Part shown: positions 10,259 to 19,587 of the stretch, piece after piece
Layout: each line of letters begins with the position of its first letter
How positions within the stretch are numbered: position 1 is the first letter of the stretch
Origin: Mesostigma viride
Taxonomy: Eukaryota; Streptophyta; Mesostigmatophyceae; Mesostigmatales; Mesostigmataceae
Length of the DNA stretch: 64,000 nt
NCBI GenBank assembly: GCA_009746045.1
Contig: RPFO01001222.1
Coordinates: 33,136-97,135, forward strand
Direction: 5' to 3'
Translations under genes and position numbers: made by a program
Notes under the pieces: generated by a model
The model's input: only the letters and a program-made list of their open reading frames with translations
Database searches by the model: none
Told to the model about the DNA's origin: nothing

Positions 10259-11613
10259 CAATGCCTCCGTGGGGAGGTCATGTAGCACATATTTCATTAT
10301 AGGCATGGCTTGGCTAAATTCTGAAGGCAACATCCATGGGGGCCATTATGGGCGCACATGCGCGTGGGCCACATGCTAGGCTAAGCCTGACTAATCTACA
10401 CTACTGGTATGGATTCCCTAGTCTGAGGTGGCAGGAGGGGGCTGCCAGGGCTTGTGGTCAACGTGGATGACCGCCCCCCTCCAGTATACCGGCTTCCCCC
10501 TGCGCTCTGCCGGAGCTGAAGGTAGGTCGGCCATAGCTCGCGTCGCCGCTGTTGCTGGGCCAGGGTCAAGTCGTCGTCCAGCGCGAAGCGAGTCCTCGAG
10601 AGCTTCTTGCGGCATTTAAGGAACGCCAGCTTGTCCGCCATGTACTAGGTGTGGAGCACGGGTGCCGGGCCAGCCTTCCCCCGCGCGCGGGGGAGGCGGA
10701 CAGCTGACATGTCCAGCTCACCAGTGAGTAGCATGGGGGCAAAAATGTCGCGCTTAAATGCCTCAAGAAGGCTCGTGGAGGTCTCACCTGCCGGCTGGTC
10801 GAAGTGCTTGACGATGACATTGTGGCTGCGCCGGGCGATGTCGGCTTCCTCGCGAAGGTCGAGGGCTTGTTGCTTGAGTTGTGCCGAGATGGTGGAGGTG
10901 GGGGAGGTGGTGTGCTGCTTAAGCAAGTCCGCCCAGGTGGAGTGAGCATCGCCGGCCGGGCCAGCAGGCGCCGGCTGGGCGGCGATGTCCTTCACCGCCT
11001 GGGCGGTGAGGCCGGCGGTGTCATGCAAGCTCTCAAGGGCGGTGGCTTGGGCTTGAAGGCATAGGTCGAGGTCGAGGAGCTGGGCTTTGATGTCGGCAGT
11101 GGAGGCGGAAATGGCAGTGGAGGTGGAGGTGAGGTGAGGAAGTTCAGCAGCCAGCGGGCCACCCATTGCTGCGACGTCAGCAGCAAGGGGGGTCACGTGC
11201 TGCTGAAAGGCTTCCATGAGGATGGAACGGAGGGTGGGGGCGGAGATGGATGGAGCCCAGATCTCGCCGTCAGAGCGCTGGAGAAGGGAGTTGAGGATCG
11301 GTATGCTGGAGTTGAGGGCGAGGGCACCCGAACAGCAGGCGAATGTCGTTCCATCTGCGGCCGTCCGGGAGGAGGAGGCGATTGTTGTCGTGGAGATGGA
11401 GGCACAGGTCGTAAAGCGAGGCGTAGTCCCCGAAGAAGATGCAGTGCAGAGCATCGGCGGGAGACATGTTGGTCCAGTCGTGATCATCGACCTGGAATTA
11501 GGTTGGAGCCGACAGCGCGGTTCCGAGGGGCGTGAAGACCCTCCTGTTTTGTCGGCGGAGCGGGCGCGTTTAGGGTCAGGCGATGCCGATGGTGAGGCAT
11601 TGGACAAGGCCAA
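10259..11613 (-). pseudogene. L1 ORF1p-like element, longest copy, with stop and frameshifts
   Basis: On the minus strand 11613-10645 encodes about 320 residues with the same middle region as the 9149 copy (HDTAGLTAQAVKDIAA, TWADLLKQHTTS, LDLREEADIARRS). An in-frame TAG at 10642-10644 precedes the RNA-binding C-terminus (MADKLAFLKCRKKLSRTRF). A frameshift near 10490 moves the last 28 residues (PVYWRGAVIHVDHKPW) to another frame. The N-terminus also switches frame: 11467-11270 in a second frame gives MSPADALHCIFFGDY, which looks more protein-like. The 3' UTR (10395-10284) and hairpin A (10261-10283) follow. The copy is dead, but it is the most complete ORF1 in the window. Confidence 0.75.
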
Positions 11614-11741
11614 GTGGGCCCTAAATAGATGTTGTAGTTAGTAATGCTGTTAGATAGATGTTGTAGGTAGCTGATCAATGTGAGATAGATTAGACTGGTA
11701 GGACTGTTTGCACCCATCCATCCATCCATTGGGGTTGAATG

Positions 11742-11800
11742 CTCCGTGACTCCCCAACGGGAGCACGAGTCTTTTTTTTTTAACGAATTAATTAATTAAT
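11742..11800 (+). repeat. Retrotransposon 3' hairpin, type B, with tail
   Basis: CTC c GTG a CTCCC, CAAC, GGGAG CAC GAG (lower case = bulges), then a T-run and (AATT)n. It is preceded at 11711-11733 by a short CCAT tract and by AGACTGGTAGGACTG. The same flank recurs beside the 955-bp GGAT array (39495-39510) and at 63005-63025, which makes this the unexpanded reference copy of that 3' UTR. Confidence 0.78.
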
Positions 11801-11810
11801 CTGACAGGAG

Positions 11811-12190
11811 CATTCACGTAAAGAAGATAGGACATTGAACAGATAGGATGACAGGACCACTGATGCATTATGGCGGTTCCTGTCTTTACGCTGAAAGAGT
11901 GAGCAGCCTGATGAGGAAGAAAGCTGTTCATTCCATGCATGGTGGGCCTCTGATGAGGATTCCTCGCGTGTCAGGATTACGCGAGAACTGTGCAGCGGCT
12001 AATTAGTTAGCAAGTCAGCTAGGTATGTGAAGTGAGACAACTATGCCTGGACGCATGGCGATCCAACGCCGTGGAAGGACTAGGGTAGTTGTCTGAGAGG
12101 AAAGACGCGAAGGCCGCAGGAGCCGCGTTGCTATCTCTAGGTAGACCTGCATGGAGGGAGACAGAGGGTAACAAGAAAGGTTGATATTAG
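11811..12190. other. No gene seen
   Basis: Unique-looking sequence between two element ends, with no coding signal or clear repeat. Confidence 0.4.
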
Positions 12191-12192
12191 GG

Positions 12193-12233
12193 AAAACACA
12201 CACACACACACACACCACCACCACCACCACCAC
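12193..12233. repeat. (CA)n-(CAC)n microsatellite
   Basis: A compound dinucleotide/trinucleotide tract, (AC)10 or so followed by (CAC)5-6. Confidence 0.9.
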
Positions 12234-12611
12234 GACCAACCAATGATTTGGAACTAGGAATATGCCTTCTTTTCCTAACAAATTATACGTCATAATTGCA
12301 AAGGTAGATGTGGTCTCCTGGTATCCGACAGACGCGGATACAAAAGTGATCGCCACCGTGGATCCAAATACCAATTACCAATAAGGAACACACCCAAAGG
12401 GCAAGAGTAGAGTTTCAGGTGCCTACGGCTCCGCGAGGGAGTTGGATAAGGAAAATGTTGGCGCCAGAAGAGACGCAGAGCAGGAGTGGAGGGTGGTAAA
12501 ATGGATGAGACGACCAGCGCAAAATGTTTATTTCCCACGCTGTCAAGAACATCACTGCCTGCTTCCCGCATGCATGCCTCCCGGTGCCCCCATGTCCACA
12601 AATGTGTCCTC

Positions 12612-13001
12612 TGTTTCGAGAATTCCAGCGAGCATGCATCCCAGCTTCTTGAGGCATTTATGCGCGCCATTCTTGCCCCCATGTTACTCACTGGTGAGCT
12701 GGACATGTCGGCTGTCCGCCTCCCCCGCGCGCGGGGGAAGGCTGGCCCGGCACCCGTGCTCCTCACCTTTAAGTACATGGCGGACAAGCTGGCGTTCCTT
12801 AAATGCCGCAAGAAGCTCTCGAGGACTCGCTTCACGCTGGACGACGACTTGACCCTGGCCCAGCAACAGCGGCGACGCGAGCTATGGCCGACCTACCTTC
12901 AGCTCCGGCAGAGCGCAAGGGGGAAGCCGGTATACTGGAGGGGGGCGGTCATCCACGTTGACCACAAGCCCTGGCAGCCCCCTCCTGCCACCTCAGACTA
13001 G
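12612..13001 (+). pseudogene. L1 ORF1p-like protein, 5'-truncated copy 2
   Basis: This copy is homologous to the C-terminal 125 residues of the element at 11613-10396. It is intact through LLEAF, LTGELDMSAVRLPRARGKAG, MADKLAFLKCRKKLSRTRF, LTLAQQQRRRELWPTYLQLR and PVYWRGAVIHVDHKPW to TAG. At the site of the TAG in the 10.6-kb copy it has TTTAAG (Phe-Lys), which shows that copy's stop is a lesion. The open frame continues upstream to 12486, but homology ends near 12612, the probable truncation point. Confidence 0.75.
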
Positions 13002-13150
13002 GAATATATATACCAGTAGTGTAGATTAGTAAGGCTTAGCCTAGCATGTGGCCCACGCGCATGTGCGCCCATAATGGCCCCCATGGATGATGCCTTCAAC
13101 ATTTAGCCAAGCCATGCCTATAATGGGACCCCCATTAATTAATTAATTAA
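13002..13150 (+). mobile_element. 3' UTR of ORF1-only element copy 2
   Basis: Shares the post-stop sequence of the minus copy (TAGTGTAGATTAGT through CCCATAATGG) and then enters an (ATTA)n tail at 13135-13155. The UTR of this copy is only about 130 bp, against about 420 bp in copy 1, so the family has at least two UTR length forms. Confidence 0.65.
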
Positions 13151-13182
13151 TTAATAGACACGTGACTGCGTCACGTGAGCAT
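13136..13182 (-). repeat. Retrotransposon 3' hairpin, type C, with TTAA tail
   Basis: On the minus strand an 8-bp perfect stem (CACGTGAC, loop GCA, GTCACGTG) is followed by a spacer and (TTAA)n. The copy at 34923 has the same form with one pair changed to a T:G wobble. The tail is shared with the plus-strand element that ends here. Confidence 0.62.
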
Positions 13183-13232
13183 AAGTCCTCAGTGGGAGGG
13201 GAACATGGGATGGAATGGATGGTATAAGCTAT

Positions 13233-13673
13233 CTAGGTCCTAGTTACAGGGGTGTGGGCACCGCGGCCCGAATCGCTATGAATGCCATACTTGGTCACAC
13301 GCGGAGCCCCCACAGGCTTGGGGGTGGTCTCCTTCATCACTACTTGCCATCTATCCTTGCGCACCATCTGCCTCCATATTACAGACAAACCAGGAGGCTG
13401 CCCGGGGGTGAGCCCGTCACGTCTAGTGTAGCACATGTCCATGCCGAGTCTATCACGAAAAGTCCACGGGTGGCGACCCTGCCGCGCGCGGCCGGGGGCA
13501 CGCCAGGTGAGGACATAGCGCCCAGGCTGGGCGGGCTTGGTGCCAGCTAGTCTATCTGATGTATCTACCTGATCTGTGCGGGCCAGGTGCCCGGCTAGGC
13601 CCAGGCGCCTGTGCCTAATAATGTGGGAAACATAGGGCAAATCAGCGTACAAATCCTCATTACTAACCCCCAT
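13233..13673 (-). pseudogene. LINE ORF2 C-terminal fragment
   Basis: About 146 codons. HIIRHRRLGLAGHLARTD is the typical post-RT motif of L1/L2-type ORF2 proteins (the RRLRWLGH class). It is followed by QPGRYVLTW, LSVIWRQM and DRWQVVM, which parallel the LINE-A tail (HILTW, KRWQTIV, PVG). The order matches 8524-8784 and 37858-38043, so these are one superfamily with several diverged subfamilies. The RT domain itself is missing. Confidence 0.72.
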
Positions 13674-14011
13674 GGATGTTGCATTAAGAACTTAGCCATG
13701 CTATGCCATGCAGAGAGATGCTCTCTGTTGAGAAGCCATGCCCTAGCTCTTGTATAGCCATGATGATCTTCCCCCACATGACATACTCCCCCTTAGCTGG
13801 GCATAGTGTGAAGATCATGAGGGTGCCGGTGCCCTTGAGGCACCTAGAGCAAGTGCTGCTTACATTCCACTCTTGCAGGAAGTAGCCTAGAATGTATTAA
13901 AAGCCATATGCCCCTTCTCAGGGATATGTGCTACATTGTCTCCCAACGGAGTGATGTTGATAATTAATTAATTAATTAATTAATTAATTAATTAATTAAT
14001 TAATTAATTAA
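13660..14011 (+). mobile_element. Retroelement 3' UTR with hairpin A and long TTAA tail
   Basis: About 300 bp that is the reverse complement of 8802-9110, then hairpin A (13933-13957) and about 13 TTAA units at 13959-14011. It abuts, tail outward, the minus-strand LINE fragment at 13673. Confidence 0.75.
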
Positions 14012-14052
14012 TGCATCCCAGCTCCGAGCCAGCCGGCACATCAGACACCGTC

Positions 14053-16686
14053 TCAGGCCGGCCGCCATTTTCTCTTCACAGCCCCAGAAGGTGTGCATGG
14101 CTCTGCCGCCGCCGTCTTCCTTACTGCCGAGGATCCCTCCACAGCTGCTGCAGCCGCAGTCCTTGGGCCAGCAGGGCCGCGCTTTTCTTTTTCTGGGTGC
14201 GAAGACTTTGCCCCAGGAGCCACTGCTGGTTGCGCTGTGTTTCCGGCCTTTTGCTCCTCTTGTACCTTTAGCAGCCTGTTCAGGCAGATCCACTTGGTGA
14301 GAGTCCCCACATCATCTACCAGGTCGGGGTAATGCCGGAAGGGCAGTTGCTGGAACACAGGCACGCGAAGCCCCATAGCACGCTCCGCCTCATTTGGCAG
14401 CGCCCACGGGTCCCAGGGAGCCTCCACGCATGCTCCCGCCTGCTTGGAAAAGGCCTGGATTCTGAGAGCACGCAAGAGGTCACTGTACGATTCGTCCAGC
14501 CCGTCCGTGTCCTCAGGGACCCCGCCCTGGAACCGCTTGATGTAGGCGATGGCATCGGCCGGTCGCTTCAGTCACCGCCAGCTCACACCCGATGCCATAC
14601 TCCACAGTCAGCACCATGACCTCGCGAAACTTGGCCACCTCGTCCGATGATGCCGCCATCTCCGGCGGGTCGTACGGCCACAGCGACGTTCTGGCGTCGT
14701 CACGAAGAACCCTGCAGGCTTCCTCCAGGTCAGCCAGGGGGCAGTGACGGCTGCCACCCAAGTCTGCCCGCCACCGCAGTGTGGCAGGCACTAAGTAGCG
14801 GGGCGCTGCCTTGACCGCCAGATCAGCATACTTGAGCCGTGTGTGTAGTACTCCTACACACACAGATCTCGAATGATTTATCTAGCACCAAATCCGAAAG
14901 GCTTGCATCACTCCCCGCAAAGGAGAACTTTTGCGGATGACTGTAGGTGTAAGTTGGCGATGCCCTAGGATCCGGAGACGTCCGTCCTATAGTCAGCGAA
15001 AGTTGGTGCGAGAGGTCCCCAGTTCGATTCCGGTCGGATTCATTTGTAGATCGCGTTTTCCGCGTTTTCCGCGTTTTCCGCGGCCCGGCACTGAACGCAA
15101 ATGTATTTCACCTTTGCGGCGTGCCAAATCCGAATACTTGAGCCGGTCCACCACATCGATGGCTGTGTGCAGCTTAACCACAGAGGCATGGAAGAAGGGG
15201 CTCGTCGCCGCCACGGATGCCAGCAAGCTCCCGTGCCTATCCGCAGCACCCCCAGCGCTGCGCGTTTCAAGAGCTCCGCGCACTCTGCCGCTTGCGCGCT
15301 CGCCATGCCGTGAGGATAGGGCGCGGGTAAGGGCCCCTTGTCCAGCTGGCGGTCCACGTAGTCCATGAGCGGGCGGAAGGGTGGCGCAAACGCCGCCTCC
15401 CCCGTCTGCTTGTCAACCGACACCGGAATTCCCACGCACCTGTGGTTGAACGCGAACACGTAGTAGAGGTGCATGAGTGCGGCAGGTAAATCCGCCTGTG
15501 CGGTCGCCTGCAGCGCCGCCAAGAGGTGGCGGCAGGAGTACAGCATGGCCCACCCTGTGAACGACCCACGGTGGCTGCGCATGTACTCCTGCAGAATCGG
15601 CATGTGCACGGGGAGGCCCCCAGGGATGAGCGGGCTGTCCGACTCCAAGCACTTAAAGGCGTCAACAAGGCCCATCAACTTCTCCAGCTCCTTTTCATCG
15701 ATGATGGCCCTGTCAGCGTTCTTGCTCTTGTCCGTGTTCTTGTCCATCTCCTCGCCCTTGCACTTCACTCCTTTCCCCACAGCGTGTTCCCCTCCACAAC
15801 CAGAGCCAGGTGGCGCCACGGCCGATATCCGCGGCTCGACAGACACTCGCGTCTTGCTGCTGCCACCTGGCGAGTCGTGGGACACGCTGCCACCTGGCGA
15901 GTTTTGGGACGCGCTGCCACCTGGCGAGTCGTGGGACGTGCTGCCACCTGGCGAGTCGCGGGACGCGCTGCCACCTGGCGAGTCGCGGGACGCGCTGCCC
16001 ATGTTAGAATCCCTCGCATCCTGGGACCAGTTGCTTGAAGCGGTGCGTGATGAGACGTCCTGGCTTTCTTGGCTGTCTTGGCTCTCTTGGCTCTCATGGC
16101 TCTATCCGCTCTCTTGGCTGTCTTGGCTCTCATGGCTCTCTCGGCTCTCTTGGCTGTCTTGGCTCTCATGGCTCTCTCGGCTCTCTTGGCTCTCATGGCT
16201 CTCTCGGCTCTCTTGGCTGTAGCTGATGTCGTTGACGTCGCTGATGTCCACGTCGGCATCATGGGCATTGCGGGCCCCAGCTCCAACGCCAGCAGCGTTG
16301 GCGCCACCATCAGCCGCGCCAATGTTGCCAACACGCGCACCAGCGTCGGCACCAACACCAACACTGCTGCTAGCGCCCGCACCAAACTTGAGCTTTTTCA
16401 TCGCATGCACCTCCCGCGACGCGAGCTGGCCCTTGAGCTCAGCGAGGTCACCCTGCGCCCCAGGGACCTTGGCCGCCGCCGCCGCCTGCGAAAGGAACCG
16501 CCGCGCTGCGCGCAGGTCCTTTCCGGATGCGGCCCTGGCCGCCAAGTAGCACCCGGCCAGCCGACAGGCGGACCGGTCGCCCACTTGCGCGGCGGGCAGG
16601 ATAAACCGGGCGTGCGCCTCCCCCTTCATGCCCTTGCCCCGCAACAGCGCCCCGACCGACAAGAGCGCCCTTGATGCACTCGTCAC
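14053..16686 (-). pseudogene. SEL1-repeat protein gene, unknown function, with stop and two frameshifts
   Basis: An ATG at 16686 opens a protein whose first 75 residues hold one or two SEL1/TPR-like helical repeats (GDRSACRLAGCYLAAR, then DLRAARRFLSQAA); such repeats bind protein partners. Next come an Ala/Gly-rich part, an ES/DS tract (QESRESHESQ) and an SPGGS tract, both minisatellite-encoded. A well-formed but unrecognised domain follows (for example GSFTGWAMLYSCRHLLAAL, MHLYYVFAFNH). A TAG at 16100-16102 interrupts the ES tract in frame. A G-run near 15275 needs a +1 shift to reach VVKLHTAIDVVDRLKYSDLA. After an intron (about 15110-14840), LKYADLAVKAAPRYLVP continues, and a further shift near 14550 is needed to reach AIAYIKRFQGGVPEDTDG and the basic C-terminus (stop 14053). 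It is either a recent pseudogene or a gene with assembly errors in repeats and homopolymers. Confidence 0.55.
14995..15095 (+). mobile_element. tRNA-derived SINE, copy 1 (inside an intron)
   Basis: A Pol III B-box-like AGTTCGATTCC at 15021-15031 sits in tRNA-like sequence (GCGAGAGGTCCC upstream, CGGTCGGATT downstream). It is followed by three tandem GCGTTTTCC units and GCGGCCCGGCACTGAACGCAA. The same order recurs at 60450-60540. The D and anticodon arms are degenerate or missing, so it is not a functional tRNA. It lies within the intron of the SEL1-repeat gene, opposite to transcription. Confidence 0.65.
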
Positions 16687-16689
16687 GTC

Positions 16690-17195
16690 CTCACTTGCTC
16701 CTGGCTTTGTGAGGACGATGACAGGACCTAGGCCGTGCGTAAAACTGTATCACGTCTGCAAATAAAGAAAGACCATAGGATAGCCACCAAAAACCTCCGA
16801 CGTACTTAGGGGGTGTGGAGGGGTCTTACTTACGAGTTGTGCAAGTGCATGCAACAGTTTTCATGTCCATCACCACACACATTGGGGGCAGTTTGCCAGG
16901 GAACTTAATGTGCCTGAGTTAGCAGTGTGGCAGGCATGGCTCCCCTACAAGAGGCGTCCCCGAGTAGCCTACGTCTTTTTCTAAATCAGCTCCATCAAGG
17001 GCATGTTCATTCATAGTCACTGACAACCAAACAAAGCTGTCAAGGGTCAGCGTGGATCGATCTCAATCAGTATAATTCCATCACACATTCCCGGTATAAC
17101 AACCGTAGAAACACATCACGGATGCCGCGCGCATATATCGCGCAAACCGAAGCCGCATCGTGCAAAAGCGATCTGCATCTGGCACTTGAGTTGCA
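16690..17195. other. Intergenic; no gene seen
   Basis: Contains the presumed upstream region of the minus-strand SEL1 gene. No family or repeat is recognised. Confidence 0.4.
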
Positions 17196-17375
17196 TCATG
17201 CGAACTCGAGTTGCTGCACCACGGACGATGATTCCTTCCACGCCCTCAGCGCGGTCACCTCCGCCCACACCGTGCGCAGCACTTCTTCCATCACCTCTTT
17301 CTCCTGGGCCGCATGATCGGCCTTGCGCTGGTGGCCACCAAAGAACAACGTCACGGGCACTATTGAGATCAGATA
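17196..17375 (-). CDS. Last exon of a membrane/coiled-coil protein (partial)
   Basis: On the minus strand a textbook acceptor (TTTGCTTTCCAG) ends at 17376. The following 59 codons read through a hydrophobic segment (YLISIVPVTLFFGG) into a charged amphipathic helix (AAQEKEVMEEVLRTVWAEV) and a TGA at 17196. Before the acceptor the frame is also open and hydrophobic. I do not recognise the family, and upstream exons were not found among the repeats at 17.5-19 kb. It could be a tail-anchored or ER protein; this is inference only. Confidence 0.4.
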   Translation of the reverse strand, partial: YLISIVPVTLFFGGHQRKADHAAQEKEVMEEVLRTVWAEVTALRAWKESSSVVQQLEFA

Positions 17376-17774
17376 CTGAAAAGCAAACAACACCTCGGGC
17401 AACCAGAAGAGGGAAAAGAGTGGGCTCGCGCGTGGGATACGACAAAAAAACATCTATAATATATTTTCTTACGACACACACATGTGGAACGTGACAAAAA
17501 TAAGTATCATCAGCATCAGGTCACCCATGTCAGCAGGCTTGCTAGGCTCCCAACCATACATGAGGCAACAAACTGTCCAGAAAAACTAGGACAGGTGTAT
17601 AGTGTGGGTTTTATCCAGTACGACCATGGGCAACAAACAGGTGGTCTGGCCAAGCCCCAGCAGCAAACAACCCACTCATACACTATACATATTTCATACA
17701 GATTCATCTTGGTAAAATGGCTAATCCAGTCTCTCAGTTTGGTTTCTGTCACTAAGCCGTCCATTGGCACCCAC

Positions 17775-17905
17775 AAAAACAGTAATTTACAGAACACTAA
17801 TTCACAGGACACTGGTTTACGGAACACGAATTTACAGAACAAATGGTTTTCCGAACACTAATTTACAGAAAACTTGTTTACAGAACAAATGATTTACACG
17901 CTGAC
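17775..17905. repeat. Degenerate 18-bp tandem repeat
   Basis: Seven or so imperfect units of the form AATTTACAGAACACT, leading directly into the heptamer array. Confidence 0.75.
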
Positions 17906-17919
17906 CTTCTGGTGCACTG

Positions 17920-18273
17920 GAGGCAGGAGGCAGGAGGCAGGAGGCAGGAGGCAGGAGGCAGGAGGCAGGAGGCAGGAGGCAGGAGGCAGGAGGCAGGAGG
18001 CAGGAGGCAGGAGGCAGGAGGCAGGAGGCAGGAGGCAGGAGGCAGGAGGCAGGAGGCAGGAGGCAGGAGGCAGGAGGCAGGAGGCAGGAGGCAGGAGGCA
18101 GGAGGCAGGAGGCAGGAGGCAGGAGGCAGGAGGCAGGAGGCAGGAGGCAGGACGCAGGAGGCAGGAGGCAGGAGGCAGGAGGCAGGAGGCAGGAGGCAGG
18201 AGGCAGGAGGCAGGAGGCAGGAGGCAGGAGGCAGGAGGCAGGAGGCAGGAGGCAGGAGGCAGGAGGCAGGAGG
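17920..18273. repeat. GGAGGCA heptamer array, about 50 units
   Basis: A 354-bp perfect or nearly perfect 7-bp tandem repeat with one visible variant unit (GGACGCA, near 18150). Because 7 is not a multiple of 3, it stays open in all frames and creates artefact ORFs on both strands. Confidence 0.97.
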
Positions 18274-19105
18274 CTTCTGGTTACCGCACTCCGCAACAGC
18301 TGCAATTAACACCTGCATCAGATTCCACCATATCCTGACCCATTTGTTGCACACGGCTCTCTGTCCCGTCCAACCAAGTAACATGGGGCGACCTCACAAC
18401 AACCAGAGACAAAACAATGCCAGGGTGACATCAGCAGCAACATGGATGACATCAGCAACACGGGCATCACGATATCCATTAACAACATCAACCTGCGCAT
18501 GACAGGGCACAAGGGTTGGTTTCCAGGGTCAGGCATGGCATGACTGACTCATCCCCTCACCTGCAGTTCATCCACTGTTGTCATCAGAGCCGTTATTGCT
18601 GCCACAGATGCACCTGCCCCCCCACCCTCCCATGCCTTGACAGCGACTCCAAGGCCATGGCCCCCACCCTGCTCGCTGCTGCTCTGCCCGTGGGTGACCC
18701 CATGCATGTCCCCCACCACGCGTACGGCAACCGCTGACGTTGGTTTATGCCTGCCTCCGGCACCGGTGACCGCCACACCAGCGACCACTGCTGTTGCTGG
18801 GCTAATGGCAGGGTGAAGCGCCCCCCCCCGCAGATACGTGCTGCCCTGAGACGCGCCCAGAGGGTCCCTGCAAAGCAATCCATGCGTGGCATGGTTGGGA
18901 AAGGAGCACCGGGACGAAAGCTCCAATGGTGACAACGTGCAGGCATGTGTTCCTGCACTTGACATAGGGAGGGACGACCACTTTCTGGACATCGTACGAG
19001 CACAACCCTACCTATCGTGTGTAGCGCTGCGCGCGGGATCACCCACGGGATCATACCAGGATGCACAGGACTTATGTCGCATGCAAATTTGTACGGATGA
19101 TGGGT
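18274..19105. other. No supported gene
   Basis: Overlapping open frames occur on both strands but none shows a recognisable domain or convincing exon borders. It may include exons of the gene whose last exon is at 17375-17196. Confidence 0.35.
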
Positions 19106-19107
19106 GC

Positions 19108-19308
19108 AACCACATCACAAACCACGTCACAAACCACGTCACAAACCACGTCACCAACCATATCACAAGCCACATCACAAACCACATCAGAAACCGCATC
19201 GCAAACCACATCACAAACCACATCACAAACCACATCACAAACCGCATCACAAACCACATCACAAACCACATCACAAACCACGTCACAAACCACGTCACAA
19301 ACCACACG
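19108..19308. repeat. 12-bp tandem array (CACATCACAAAC), about 16 units
   Basis: Units differ at one position (CACATCACAAAC against CACGTCACAAAC) in a block-wise pattern. The length is a multiple of 3, so it yields a false NHIT/NHVT repeat protein. Confidence 0.93.
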
Positions 19309-19587
19309 ACACCACGCAAGGTAGCTCCAACAACATGTCTAACAAGCCGCGCACTAACACACGCTGCAAGCAGCACGTTACGCCAACGTGATGGCCACCA
19401 AAAGTGGGCTGTGGACAGTGGTGGCGGATGCCGGCAGCCACTCTTCAACCTTGCCAGCGATCACTCCAAAAGGAATGAAATCTGATGAGAACGGGGGAGT
19501 GTTTGACTGGCGAACCGATAACATGGCCGCATTCATGGAACAACGGGCTAGAGTATTCCATTGGAAAACCCAACCACCTGACGAGTG

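Noticed and set aside
14995-15045. Functional tRNA gene
   Set aside because: A B-box-like sequence is present but no intact D or anticodon arm, and the T stem has mismatches; the repeat copy at 60448 shows it is a SINE.
10642-16102. Reassigned TAG codon (in-frame TAG at 10642 and 16100)
   Set aside because: TAG terminates the intact ORF1 copies, the LINE-A ORF2 ends and the LRR gene at the expected places, and a sister copy has TTTAAG at the 10642 site.
17832-18502. GGRRQEA and LLPPASC repeat ORFs of more than 150 codons
   Set aside because: A 7-bp array is open in all frames; the products have no other features.
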